Source: Bacillota bacterium
Lineage (GTDB): Bacteria > Vulcanimicrobiota > SpSt-956 > JAKJGF01
Direction: 5' to 3'
Assembly: GCA_022704525.1 (NCBI GenBank)
Contig: JAKJGF010000013.1
Span: forward strand, 1 to 40,741
Length of the DNA: 40,741 nt
Positions 9,701 to 17,062 of the stretch are shown here, one piece after another; position 1 is the first letter of the stretch, and each line of letters starts with the position of its first letter. The notes under the pieces were generated by a model. The model ran no database searches and was not told the origin of the DNA. It saw nothing but the letters and a program-made list of their open reading frames with translations. The translations under genes were made by a program, and so were the position numbers.

Positions 9701-12569
9701 CTTCTATAGGTACTTCTTCTATCTCTTCTTCCGGCTCTTCTACAGGCTTTTCTTCCGGTTCTTCTTCTCTTTCTTTTCCAGCACCGGCAAGCCTCAAAAG
9801 TTCATCTATATCTACTTTTTCTTCTTCCTCTTCTTCTGGAGGGATATCAATGGGTTCATCAAATTCTTCTTTTATTTTTTCTACTTTTTCTTCCTTACCG
9901 GCACCGGCCATCCTTAGAATTTCCTCTATATCTAATTCTTTCTCTTTTTCATCTTCTTCAGGTACTTCTTCAGGTACTTCTTCAGGTACTTCTTCCGGTG
10001 CTTCTTCAGGTACTTCTTCAATTACTTCTGGTTCTATTTCCTTCTCTACAGCTCTCTTAGGTTCTCGGGTTCTCTCAGAGAATACCTTACCGGTTAAACG
10101 TGACAGTTCTCTCTTTATATTTTCCTCTTCCTTATAATCACTTTTAGACTGAACAAAAGATAGAGCCATTTTCAAACTTTCTATAGCTTTATCCCTTACA
10201 TTATCCTGTTCATAAATAAGTCCCAGATGATAATATGCCATATAATCTTCTGGATATAAATTTATAACCTTATCTAATTGTGATATAGCAAGTTCAAGCT
10301 TATCCTGTTTGGCATATAACAGACCTAAATTAAGTAGTCCATCTCTATTCGCAGTATCAGATGCTACTACTTTTCTAAAAGCATCAAGAGATCTATCAAA
10401 ATCATTCATCTTAAGATAGGCCTCTCCTAGCTTGCAATTTGCCTCTACCATACCTGGTGACTGTTCCAGAGCATTCTTATACTCTTCAATACCCATATCT
10501 AACTTACCCTGAGATACATAAGCGTTACCCAGGGCGATACGACCATCTATAAAATCAGGTTCAATGTCAAGAGATTTTCTATAACTTATTATGGCTTTCT
10601 CATACTCTCCAATTCTCACATAAGCCTCACCAAGACGGTAATGGGCCATAAACTGTCTGGGACTTAATACAAGAGTTTCCTGATAATGCTGAATGGCGGA
10701 AGTTATCTGATTCTGTTTTTCAAAAGCAACACCAAGATTAAGATGAACAATAGCATCCTGAGGATTTCTATCTAAAACCTTCTGAAAAACTTTTATAGCC
10801 TTATCAAATTTCTGTGTATTTGTATAAGCAATACCAAGATTTCTATAAGCATTTTCATTATCTTCATTAACTTCTAAGGCTCTATTATATTCTTCTATGG
10901 CATCATCATAACGTCCCAGATCTGCATATACTTTACCAAGATCACAGTAAGCCTGATCAAAATCAGGTGCAAGTTCAATAGCCTTCTGGAAATACTCAAT
11001 AGATCTCTCTGGATTATTACGATTAACAGCATAAAATTTAGCAAGTTGATAATTGGATCTGGCATGCTTGGGATCTAATTCAGTAGTCTTAAGGTAATAC
11101 TCAAAGGCAAAATCTTCTTCTGCCTGAAGATCATAACATACACCAAGATGAAAATGGGCATCAACATGATTTGGATTAAGCTCTGTAACCTTCAGGAAAC
11201 AATCTACTGCCTGTTCAAATTTTGCAAGATGAGTATAAGTAATACCTAACTGAAAATAAGAATTCTGATCATTGGGATTTAAATTTATAGCTCTTGTAAA
11301 CTCCTGGATAGCGGAATCGTATTCTTCCATCTTACTCCAGGCTATGCCCAGATGATAATGAGAAAGAGCATCATTAGGTTTAAGATCTATAGCTTTATGA
11401 AAACTATTAATTGCTGATTCATATTGTTCTAATTTATTATATGCCAGTCCAAGATTAAAATGAGCATAAGAATCCTGAGGATTTAACTCTATAGATATAG
11501 AGTAGTGCTCTACTGCATGCTCATAGTCTTCCTGAGTACTATAAGCCATAGCCAGATGATAATGAGCATAAGCATCATTCGGGTCAATTTCTATAGATTT
11601 CCTCAAATTTTCCACTGCCATATTATGCTGTCCCAGTTTTGTATAAACCATTCCAAGGTTAAAATATGCTTCTGTATACAGAGGGTCCAGCTCTATAGCT
11701 TCCTGATACATCTGCACTGCAAAATCTAACTGAAATTTCTTCTCACATACCTGAGCAAGATAGAAACGAGGTTTAGGATTATTGGGTTCTAAATCAATAG
11801 CTCTCTGCAATTCTCTTATAGCAAGATTCAATTTCTGTTGTTTGTCGTAAATAATAGCAAGATTAAAATGAGTTTTACCACTATCAGGCTGAATGGCCAG
11901 AGCCTTTTCATATTCTTTTACAGCCAGAGGCAAACGATTCTGTTTCTCATAAACCATACCCAGATTAAAATGAGCTTCTGAATATGCAGGATTTAGCTCC
12001 AGTGCCCTTTTAAAATGCTTGGAAGCTTCATTATAATCACCCAGTCGCATATAAGCAAGCCCTCCGCCACTAAAAGCTTCCCACAATTTATGATTTAACT
12101 CTATAGCTCTTTTATATCTCTCCAGAGATTTGCGAAAATCTCCAAAACAAAAATAAGCAAAACCAAGATTATAATGGCCATAACTATCTTCATGGTCAGA
12201 ACTTACTGGCTGTTTAAAATTCTTTATAGCTTTTTCTGTTCTTTCTTTGTAAAAAAGAGCAATTTCTGGATCAAAGAGCCTTTCTGGCATCATGGAATCC
12301 AGATCAATAGCTATTTGCCATTCATTTTTGGCTAATTCTAATTCTTCGAGAGCTGCATAACACAATCCAAGATTAAAGTGGGCCGAGGCAAAATTAGGTT
12401 GAATGTCAACACACCTCTTATATTGTTTTATAGCCAAACTTAAATTATTATCAGTATCATATGCCAGAGCCAGTCCATAATTTGCTTCCAGATTATTCTC
12501 ATCTACTGATAAAATAGTCTGAAATTTTTTTATAGATTGTCCAAGAAGAGAGCCAGTAGAAATAGCCAT
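6768..12569 (-). CDS. Giant TPR-repeat protein (1933 aa) with acidic linker
   Basis: Almost the entire protein consists of 34-residue tetratricopeptide repeats (pattern A-x-x-N-L-G-x-A-Y-x-x-x-x-x-x-x-x-A-I-x-x-Y-x-x-A-I-x-L-x-P), more than 40 by eye, in two arrays. Between them, about residues 830-990, lies a low-complexity Glu/Pro linker (runs of EEVPEE and EEPEEEIEE) holding two copies of a short helix-like motif, DIEEILRMAGAGKE and DIDELLRLAGAGKE. There is no signal peptide or membrane segment, so it should be a cytoplasmic scaffold for protein complexes. The ATG is preceded by TAGGATC. It stands alone between two spacers. Antisense reading of the linker gives a spurious Phe/Ser-rich ORF. 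No enzymatic domain is visible; partner unknown. Confidence 0.93.
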   Translation of the reverse strand: MAISTGSLLGQSIKKFQTILSVDENNLEANYGLALAYDTDNNLSLAIKQYKRCVDIQPNFASAHFNLGLCYAALEELELAKNEWQIAIDLDSMMPERLFDPEIALFYKERTEKAIKNFKQPVSSDHEDSYGHYNLGFAYFCFGDFRKSLERYKRAIELNHKLWEAFSGGGLAYMRLGDYNEASKHFKRALELNPAYSEAHFNLGMVYEKQNRLPLAVKEYEKALAIQPDSGKTHFNLAIIYDKQQKLNLAIRELQRAIDLEPNNPKPRFYLAQVCEKKFQLDFAVQMYQEAIELDPLYTEAYFNLGMVYTKLGQHNMAVENLRKSIEIDPNDAYAHYHLAMAYSTQEDYEHAVEHYSISIELNPQDSYAHFNLGLAYNKLEQYESAINSFHKAIDLKPNDALSHYHLGIAWSKMEEYDSAIQEFTRAINLNPNDQNSYFQLGITYTHLAKFEQAVDCFLKVTELNPNHVDAHFHLGVCYDLQAEEDFAFEYYLKTTELDPKHARSNYQLAKFYAVNRNNPERSIEYFQKAIELAPDFDQAYCDLGKVYADLGRYDDAIEEYNRALEVNEDNENAYRNLGIAYTNTQKFDKAIKVFQKVLDRNPQDAIVHLNLGVAFEKQNQITSAIQHYQETLVLSPRQFMAHYRLGEAYVRIGEYEKAIISYRKSLDIEPDFIDGRIALGNAYVSQGKLDMGIEEYKNALEQSPGMVEANCKLGEAYLKMNDFDRSLDAFRKVVASDTANRDGLLNLGLLYAKQDKLELAISQLDKVINLYPEDYMAYYHLGLIYEQDNVRDKAIESLKMALSFVQSKSDYKEEENIKRELSRLTGKVFSERTREPKRAVEKEIEPEVIEEVPEEAPEEVPEEVPEEVPEEDEKEKELDIEEILRMAGAGKEEKVEKIKEEFDEPIDIPPEEEEEEKVDIDELLRLAGAGKEREEEPEEKPVEEPEEEIEEVPIEEPEEEFEEVPIEEPEEEIEEIPGEPSVAADEKSYEESIEIFETTPDDVQVHFDLGLAYAQLGKCEDAIEEFKRVVNKYPGHLDSIKQMGILYEKFDRLDEAIEEYLKLVRLKPDDVDIHVLLASIYSRLGKEEDARREYNKILDLDPENVSIIESLASMFYANGDYERAIDLYHRFLELKSPDADVLTKLGISSLKTNKIDEAITHLQGAVSLDEGNLDARYNLALSYYNIKEYNAAVEELQAILKRDRSYGLAYFDLGRVFTKAGRIDVAIAQYQKAIELLPDHARAYLNLGIALSKMGKINEAFSYYKKALELAPDDFEVHYNMGLAYAQLGKIDNAILEYKKAIKLKPSDAYSYCNLGLAYAQKNAMVPAIKAYKKSIDLDSTYYLAYGNLGIAYSKLDKYDDAIIQYQKSIKLNPAYAQGYYNLGLAYAKVGSLDEAIENYQKAATHNPKHSAARYNLGIAYTRQERYDLAIKEYQQAIKLNPKFAPAYRNMGMAYSQMEQYDLSIKAFKKAISLNNSDVKSHYHLALAYFYKDNFEQAIEEYKAAIKLSPDEAEIHRNLGIAYSKTKQSQQAMEEFEHAVSLDEKDHLAHYYMANCLDELGEQDRAIEEYQKVLSLTPNDAQAYYSLGIVYDKKGRAGEARDSLLKALEIVKQLKDEDAIKMVNTELERISKKLKVAAPDKADSFYNAGISCTKSGKFEEAIEQFQKAIKNNPKDPRFYNSLGLVYAKMNKISEAEEQYRKALELDSSNNQAYFNLGLACSYQGKAKESIIAYEKAISLGLKEAKVYDNLGQMYFKTGNNDKAIKAHKNAILLDKEYYQAYANLGLVYTKLGKDEESIEQYEQALKMKPDFDQAFTYLAMAYSKTGKVEEAIKNYQNAIKVNPSNIQAISNLAVLYDKTNQVDRSIGEYSRALKLKPKNADQLLYGLAKAYEKKGDKQKTLSAYQKALEFATKRKNQKYIDASKKEIARLKK

Positions 12570-12594
12570 ATTCTGATCCTACCCTTTCTATAAA

Positions 12595-12615
12595 TTAGCT
12601 ATCAGCTTTCAGTTT
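12595..12615. repeat. Degenerate 7-bp tandem repeat (TTAGCTA/TCAGCTT/TCAGTTT)
   Basis: Three successive heptamers differing by one or two bases. It lies 25 bp upstream of the TPR gene start. Confidence 0.6.
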
Positions 12616-12757
12616 TTATTCCTTAATCTGTTTGATGACTGTAGACTGCTGATTGCTTTATACACAAATGAAAACTCCTATAAATTCATTAACAAATCTT
12701 GAGCAGCTAATAATATCTATAACTTACAAAAATTATTGAATTATTCGTTACTTATTT

Positions 12758-12787
12758 ATTTATTCCTTCTTAATTTATTCCTTCTTA
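12758..12787. repeat. 15-bp exact tandem duplication
   Basis: ATTTATTCCTTCTTA occurs twice in direct succession (12758-12772, 12773-12787). A simple slippage-type repeat; no function visible. Confidence 0.85.
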
Positions 12788-12833
12788 AAATAGAACTTTT
12801 TACTTTTTACATAAGCAAGTTTTAAAAATTTTA

Positions 12834-12860
12834 CAAGGAGGAAATTTAATAACCTCCTTG
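12834..12860. repeat. Hairpin with 8-bp stem CAAGGAGG/CCTCCTTG
   Basis: Perfect 8-bp inverted repeat around an 11-base AT loop. The stem contains a perfect Shine-Dalgarno sequence, but no start codon with an open frame follows, so a translational role is unsupported. It could be a weak terminator. Confidence 0.6.
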
Positions 12861-12873
12861 AATATTTATAAGC

Positions 12874-12908
12874 GTTCAGCATTTAGCTATCAGCTATCAG
12901 CTAAAGAT
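12874..12908. repeat. Degenerate 7-bp tandem repeat (xxxxAGC type)
   Basis: Five consecutive heptamers: GTTCAGC, ATTTAGC, TATCAGC, TATCAGC, TAAAGAT, the last one decayed. Confidence 0.75.
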
Positions 12909-13006
12909 TACGAAGCCTGGCTGTCATATTTAATCTTAAATTTCCATAAAAGCTGACTTCTCATAGCTGAAGGCCTACAATATTATTTAGTGTCAACAGT
13001 GAAATC

Positions 13007-13027
13007 TGCTCACTCTTCACTGCTCAC
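13007..13027. repeat. Degenerate 7-bp tandem repeat (TGCTCAC type)
   Basis: TGCTCAC, TCTTCAC, TGCTCAC in succession, 12 bp before the ribosome site of the GNAT gene at 13052. Same unit type as the inverted repeat at 6716-6762. Confidence 0.75.
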
Positions 13028-13051
13028 TTATAAATTGCAAGGTGACACATC

Positions 13052-13612
13052 TTGATTAAAGGCAAAACTATTGATTTATGGAGCCTTGAAAGGTACAATC
13101 TTCTGGAATATCTTAAATGGTCTAATGATAGAGAATTAATACATCTAACAGGTATGCCTACTTTACCAAAATCTATGGTAGAACTTGAAAACTGGTATCA
13201 AAATGCTATTAAAAACCCTACAAATAAATTTTTTGCCATAAAGACAAAAGAGGGAGAATATATAGGGAATATAGAATTAAATTATCTTGACTGGATAACA
13301 AGAAGTGTAGAAATCGGAATTCTCATAGGGAAAAGGGAGTTCTGGGGTAAAGGTGTGGGCACAGAATCAACATTAATGATTTTAAATTTCATATTTGAAC
13401 AAATGGATTTCCACAGGGTTTATCTTTCAGTTATCAGTCATAATGATAGAGCCATAAGACTTTATGAAAAATGTGGATTTAAAAGGGAAGGGATAAAAAG
13501 AGAAGCTTTCTACTCTATGGGAAAACATTCAGATATTATTGAAATGGGATTACTGCAAAAAGAATTTCAGAAGTTAAAAAAAACAAAATTAAAAGAATTT
13601 TTTAAGGAGTAA
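13052..13612 (+). CDS. GNAT-family N-acetyltransferase (RimJ/RimL-like)
   Basis: 186 residues, cytosolic acyl-CoA-dependent N-acetyltransferase. The RimL-type layout is visible: an N-terminal W-S-N-D-R-E-L substrate loop (about 23-29), the EYIGNIEL strand, the acetyl-CoA motif A region IGKREFWGKGVGTEST (about 92-107), and the C-terminal NDRAIRLYEKCGFKREG. The start is a TTG at 13052, chosen because AAGGTG lies 7 bases before it and no ATG or GTG fits. It is followed 4 bp later by mtnA, whose ribosome site lies inside this gene's end, so it heads the GNAT-mtnA-holA operon. The acetylated target (ribosomal protein, amino acid or nucleotide sugar) cannot be told. Confidence 0.92.
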   Translation: MIKGKTIDLWSLERYNLLEYLKWSNDRELIHLTGMPTLPKSMVELENWYQNAIKNPTNKFFAIKTKEGEYIGNIELNYLDWITRSVEIGILIGKREFWGKGVGTESTLMILNFIFEQMDFHRVYLSVISHNDRAIRLYEKCGFKREGIKREAFYSMGKHSDIIEMGLLQKEFQKLKKTKLKEFFKE

Positions 13613-13616
13613 AAAA

Positions 13617-14651
13617 ATGGTTAAAACAATAGAATATATAGATGGAAAAATCAGATTAATCGACCAGACTAAACTCCCTCTGGTAAAAGAATGGATTATA
13701 TGTGAGGATTATCTTCAAATTGCTGAATCTATCAAAAAAATGCATATAAGAGGAGCACCTGCCATAGGAGTTGCGGCAGCATACGGGATGGCCCTGGCAG
13801 CACAGAATTTCAGAACACAAAATATAAACGATTTTTTAAAAGAAATAGAGAAAGCCTCGATGGTACTGAGAGAAAGTCGTCCTACAGCAGTAAATCTTTT
13901 CTGGGCTGTTGAAAGAATGGTTAAACTGGCAAATGAGTCTGAGATAGATTGTATAGAAGAAATAAGGAAAACAATGTTAGAGGAAGCAAAGAAGATCGAG
14001 GAAGAAGATGCAAATATATGTAGAAAAATAGGAGAAATAGGTTCAGAAATAATTCCTGCAAAAGCCACTATCCTGACTCATTGTAATGCAGGAGCCCTTG
14101 CTACAGCTGATTACGGGACAGCTCTCGGAGTTATAAGATCTGCTCATAAACAGGGTAAGGACATTCATGTATTTGTTGACGAAACAAGACCTTATCTTCA
14201 GGGTGCAAGACTTACTGCGTGGGAACTTATGGAAGAAGGAATTAATATAAGCCTTATAACTGATAATATGGCGGGACACTTTATGAGCCGGGGTATGATT
14301 GATATAATACTTGTAGGGGCTGATAGAATCTCATCCAATGGTGATGTGGCAAATAAAATAGGTACCTATTCGGTAGCTGTACTGGCAAAAGAAAATCAGA
14401 TACCTTTTTATTCTGTTGCTCCAATTTCCACCTTTGATATAACATTAAAAGCAGGCTATGAAATACCTATTGAGGAAAGAAATCCTGAAGAAGTAACACA
14501 TATATTCGGCATACAGATAGCACCAACAGGTGTGAAAGTAAGAAATCCTTCCTTTGATGTAACACCAAATAGATATATAAGTGGAATAATAACCGAGAGA
14601 GGAATTATAAGGCCACCTTATGAGGAGAATATAAGAAAAGTCGTATGTTAG
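13617..14651 (+). CDS. mtnA: S-methyl-5-thioribose-1-phosphate isomerase
   Basis: Converts methylthioribose-1-phosphate to methylthioribulose-1-phosphate in methionine salvage. 344 residues, family length. Family motifs in order: RGAPAIGVAAAYG (45-57), ESRPTAVNLFWA (86-97), the THCNAGALATADYGTALG segment with catalytic Cys156, DETRPYLQGARLTAWEL (188-204), and VGADRISSNGDVANKIGT with catalytic Asp236. The ATG follows GGAGTAAAAAA. The related eIF2B-alpha/ribose-1,5-bisphosphate isomerase family lacks this full set, so MtnA is favoured. No other salvage gene is in the window. The 3' end overlaps holA by 7 bp. Confidence 0.95.
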   Translation: MVKTIEYIDGKIRLIDQTKLPLVKEWIICEDYLQIAESIKKMHIRGAPAIGVAAAYGMALAAQNFRTQNINDFLKEIEKASMVLRESRPTAVNLFWAVERMVKLANESEIDCIEEIRKTMLEEAKKIEEEDANICRKIGEIGSEIIPAKATILTHCNAGALATADYGTALGVIRSAHKQGKDIHVFVDETRPYLQGARLTAWELMEEGINISLITDNMAGHFMSRGMIDIILVGADRISSNGDVANKIGTYSVAVLAKENQIPFYSVAPISTFDITLKAGYEIPIEERNPEEVTHIFGIQIAPTGVKVRNPSFDVTPNRYISGIITERGIIRPPYEENIRKVVC

Positions 14652-15724
14652 ACTATTTTAAGGCCCTTTCAGAAAAAGAAATAAAAACTATAGCCAGGAG
14701 TAATATTGTATTACTTCATGGTGATCAGGAAATTCTTATGGAAGAGGTTCTGGAAAAAATAATTAATGAAACAGTAGATAAAAATTTTAAAGACTTTGAT
14801 TATGTTATGTTAAATATCAATTTTCTCAAAGGAGAAAAGGAAGACCAGGAAAAACCTGCCGGGCTAAAAGACATAATAGAACATTTAGAAGCCTTCCCTT
14901 TTGGTAGTAAAAGAAAAGTTGTAATTGTAAAAAGAATAGATAAACTGGAAATAGAAGAAAAAAATCGCCTGGCAACTTATTTAAAAAGTATTTCTCTCAG
15001 AGCATTTCTTGTGCTTATGACCTCTGGTAAAGCTAAAACCACTTTACTATCTCTTCTGGGCAGTAAATTAGAAAAAGATATAAAAGCCAGAGGAACTATT
15101 ATAAACTGTACCTTGAAACCAAATGAGATGATTAAATGGGTTATACAAAAGACAGCTATGGTCACGGGAAAAACCATTGGACAGGAAGAAAGTAAACATT
15201 TACTTAAAAGGTCAGGGACAGAGCTGAGACATATAATAAATGAAATTCAAAAAATTTCATCTTTTGTAGAACCAAATTTTAGAATAACAAAAGAAGCTAT
15301 TGACATCTGCTGTCATCAAGAAACTCAATCAGGAGTATTTGAACTTACTGATGCTGTCAGTATGGGTCAGACTTTCAAAGGCCTTTCTATTTTCTCAGAT
15401 CTTATAAAACAACAGGAAGAACCTCTTAGATTACTAGGTCTTTTAAGTAACCATTTCAATCTCATAAGACAGGCAAGAGAATTAAAAGATAAAAAAATCC
15501 CTCCCAGGGAAATCATAGCAATTTTACAAAAAATAGGAGAACATCCCTTTAGAATACAAAAGGCTCTTGATATTAAATATTTCTCTCTGGAAGGACTGAA
15601 GAAAGCACATCGCTGGCTTCTGGATGCAGATTTAAGTATCAAAACCGGCCGGCACGAACCGGTGATTGCCCTTGAATTACTCATAATATTACTCTGCCAG
15701 GAGGCTACGAGAATGAAACATTGA
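14645..15724 (+). CDS. holA: DNA polymerase III subunit delta
   Basis: Clamp-loader subunit that opens the beta sliding clamp. 359 residues, usual for HolA. The N-terminal strand and nucleotide-fold start IVLLHGDQEILMEEVLEKI are typical, followed by PFGSKRKVVIVKRIDKL, then the AAA-type lid region (GTELRHIINEIQKI, about 198-212) and the C-terminal collar domain with LLGLLSNHFNLIRQARELK (about 263-282). The ATG overlaps the end of mtnA, implying translational coupling. The stop TGA is followed 6 bp later by a heptamer array and a hairpin that may end the transcript. Confidence 0.92.
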   Translation: MLDYFKALSEKEIKTIARSNIVLLHGDQEILMEEVLEKIINETVDKNFKDFDYVMLNINFLKGEKEDQEKPAGLKDIIEHLEAFPFGSKRKVVIVKRIDKLEIEEKNRLATYLKSISLRAFLVLMTSGKAKTTLLSLLGSKLEKDIKARGTIINCTLKPNEMIKWVIQKTAMVTGKTIGQEESKHLLKRSGTELRHIINEIQKISSFVEPNFRITKEAIDICCHQETQSGVFELTDAVSMGQTFKGLSIFSDLIKQQEEPLRLLGLLSNHFNLIRQARELKDKKIPPREIIAILQKIGEHPFRIQKALDIKYFSLEGLKKAHRWLLDADLSIKTGRHEPVIALELLIILLCQEATRMKH

Positions 15725-15729
15725 AATCG

Positions 15730-15750
15730 TAATGCATAATGGGTAATGGG
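15730..15750. repeat. Degenerate 7-bp tandem repeat (TAATGCA/TAATGGG)
   Basis: Three heptamers (TAATGCA, TAATGGG, TAATGGG) directly after holA. Its complement type recurs at 26181-26201. Confidence 0.75.
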
Positions 15751-15752
15751 GA

Positions 15753-15776
15753 GGGGTGAACACAGGGGTTCGCCCC
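15753..15776. repeat. REP-like hairpin, GGGGTGAAC/GTTCGCCCC
   Basis: 9-base arms (one G-T pair) around a 6-base loop, followed by TAC. The core GTTCGCCCCTAC matches a hairpin type that recurs between genes in many bacterial phyla, and resembles the perfect copy at 25797. It is much more GC-rich than its surroundings. It lies between the convergent holA and MEMO genes. Confidence 0.7.
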
Positions 15777-15807
15777 TACACTATAAACCCATTATTTGTT
15801 AAAGTTT

Positions 15808-15824
15808 ACGTCTCACGTCTTCAC
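15808..15824. repeat. Degenerate 7-bp tandem repeat (ACGTCTC/ACGTCTT)
   Basis: Two and a half heptamers abutting, and sharing one base with, the stop codon of the MEMO-family gene on the minus strand. Confidence 0.55.
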
Positions 15825-16696
15825 TAACCTGTAAATACAACAGCCGAATAACCAACAAAACTGGAAGGATCCCCAAAAGACGGGATTTCATCATAACTGG
15901 TAGTATATTTAAGGAGTTTGCCCTCTTTAGCTCCTAATAATCTAACAGCAGCTATAGTAGCAGTAATGGCACCTGCACCACAGGCACTGCCATGAGAATC
16001 TGCCTCAGATACGACATCTTCTGCTTTAAGGGCAATTATTAAATCAACAAGTCTTTTATCATTTACATTTTTAACCCAGTGAAGAGCATCTTTCCCGACA
16101 CCTTTATCCATCTGTCCATAATGCATACCATAATGAGTTAAATCAGTAGAACCTACAACAACGCAATCTTCCTTATAATTAGACAGAATTTTACCAACAA
16201 TCTCTCCAACTGCCAGAGCATTTTTATCAGGAGGTACCATAATAGTTACTATTTTTGACTCAGGGAAAAGATACTTTATAAAAGGTAATTGAACTTCAAT
16301 TGAGTGTTCCTTTCTGTGGGGAGATATATCCTCTACTATGAAGCCCTTGCCTTCTTTTATTATTTCCTCTGACAAATCCTGATGTATCTCAATCTCTCCC
16401 AGAGGTGTTTCCCAGGAACCTTCAGCGAATATGGCAGGACCGGGAACTCCATAAACATGAACTGCACCGAAGATAACAAATACAGGTGAGGTATGACCCT
16501 CTTTGATTGCCTGGAAAACCAGTCCTGCAGTACTTCCGGAATAAACCCATCCAGCATGGGGAACTATTCCACCTGAAATTTTACCTTCTATCTTTTGAGT
16601 TAGTCTTTCTTTTTCCAGACATTCCTTTAATTCATTTATACACTGTTCTTTTATATCAGGATAAAACCTTCCTGCCACTACAGGTTTTCTATGCAT
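15824..16696 (-). CDS. amrB: MEMO-family / AmmeMemoRadiSam system protein B
   Basis: 290-residue cytosolic protein related to extradiol dioxygenases and human MEMO1. Family motifs: GGIVPHAGWVYSGSTAG (44-60), IFGAVHVYG, ISPHRKEHSIEVQLPFI, VVVGSTDLTHYGMHYG and the C-terminal DSHGSACGAGAITATI. The His and Cys residues in PHAG, EHS and SACG correspond to the metal-binding site described for MEMO. In many prokaryotes it is found beside an AMMECR1 protein and a radical SAM enzyme; neither partner is in this window. The start is secure, with AAGGAGGAG 6 bases before the ATG. The biochemical reaction of the bacterial members is not settled. Confidence 0.93.
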   Translation of the reverse strand: MHRKPVVAGRFYPDIKEQCINELKECLEKERLTQKIEGKISGGIVPHAGWVYSGSTAGLVFQAIKEGHTSPVFVIFGAVHVYGVPGPAIFAEGSWETPLGEIEIHQDLSEEIIKEGKGFIVEDISPHRKEHSIEVQLPFIKYLFPESKIVTIMVPPDKNALAVGEIVGKILSNYKEDCVVVGSTDLTHYGMHYGQMDKGVGKDALHWVKNVNDKRLVDLIIALKAEDVVSEADSHGSACGAGAITATIAAVRLLGAKEGKLLKYTTSYDEIPSFGDPSSFVGYSAVVFTG

Positions 16697-16723
16697 TTTA
16701 ACTCCTCCTTAATTAATTATAAG

Positions 16724-16797
16724 CCCGCCCTAGAGGACTCGAACCTCCGACCTGCGGATCCGGAATCCGTTGCTCTATCCATCTGAGCTAAGGGCGG
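16724..16797 (-). tRNA. tRNA-Arg (anticodon CCG)
   Basis: A 74-nt cloverleaf. Acceptor CCGCCCT pairs with AGGGCGG, followed by discriminator G. TA at positions 8-9 precedes a GCTC D-stem. The anticodon loop TTCCGGA gives CCG. The T-arm is GGAGG-TTCGAGT-CCTCT. No CCA is encoded. Confidence 0.97.
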
Positions 16798-16807
16798 CTA
16801 TTTAAGT

Positions 16808-16885
16808 ATTATTAGCTTTCAGTTTTTTATTTCTTTAGCTGATAGCTAATTCAAAAAAAGGTTTATGTTTACTGGAGCTAACCAT
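16808..16885. repeat. Short inverted-repeat element (second copy at 39383)
   Basis: Begins with the 16-bp end ATTATTAGCTTTCAGT, identical to 39383-39398, and ends with ACTGGAGCTAACCAT (16871-16885), an imperfect inverse of it; the flanking sequence beyond the right end also resembles that beyond 39465. The left part reads as heptamers TTAGCTT, TCAGTTT, and 16834-16847 as CTTTAGC, TGATAGC. Too small to encode a protein; MITE-like in form. Confidence 0.55.
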
Positions 16886-16913
16886 CTAGTGATAATACAA
16901 ATTCCTATGCACC

Positions 16914-16941
16914 TTGATTATAACAATTTTTTCTATATAAT
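16914..16941 (+). promoter_or_regulatory. Probable sigma-70-type promoter for the DHH gene
   Basis: TTGATT, 16-bp spacer, TATAAT (16936-16941). The transcript would begin near 16948, about 115 bases before the chosen start of the DHH phosphoesterase. Confidence 0.45.
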
Positions 16942-17062
16942 TCAATAACAAAAAGGAATCGATTTTTTTAGTTGCTTTTTAATTATTTATATGATAAATT
17001 ATACTTTAATTTCAGTCATATGTAAATATAGAAAATCTATAACTAAAAAAGAAAGAAAATTT

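Larger units (their letters stand above)
12570..13051. other. Repeat-rich intergenic spacer
   Basis: 482 bp without a convincing gene between two divergent transcription units. It contains three 7-bp-period arrays, a 15-bp exact tandem repeat and an 8-bp-stem hairpin (listed separately). Bases 12593-12714 resemble the short inverted-repeat elements at 16808 and 39383: TTAGCTATCAGCTTTCAG at the left, AGCAGCTAATAAT at 12702-12714, and CTGATTGCTTTA shared with the 39383 element. No consensus promoter for either flanking gene stands out. Confidence 0.7.

Noticed and set aside
9459..10137. Two plus-strand ORFs rich in Phe/Ser antisense to the TPR linker
   Set aside because: They are the reverse reading of the Glu/Pro-codon repeats (GAA/GAG, CCT); no ribosome site and no plausible protein.
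6768..12569. Assembly collapse or chimera of several TPR genes
   Set aside because: Repeats are diverged at DNA level, the frame is open throughout and no exact duplicated block was seen.
12834..12860. Start of a small gene behind AAGGAGG
   Set aside because: No start codon with a sustained open frame follows; the motif is part of a perfect hairpin.
16991..17062. Longer N-terminus of the DHH protein
   Set aside because: The extra 24 residues lack family similarity and a ribosome site; start moved to 17063.
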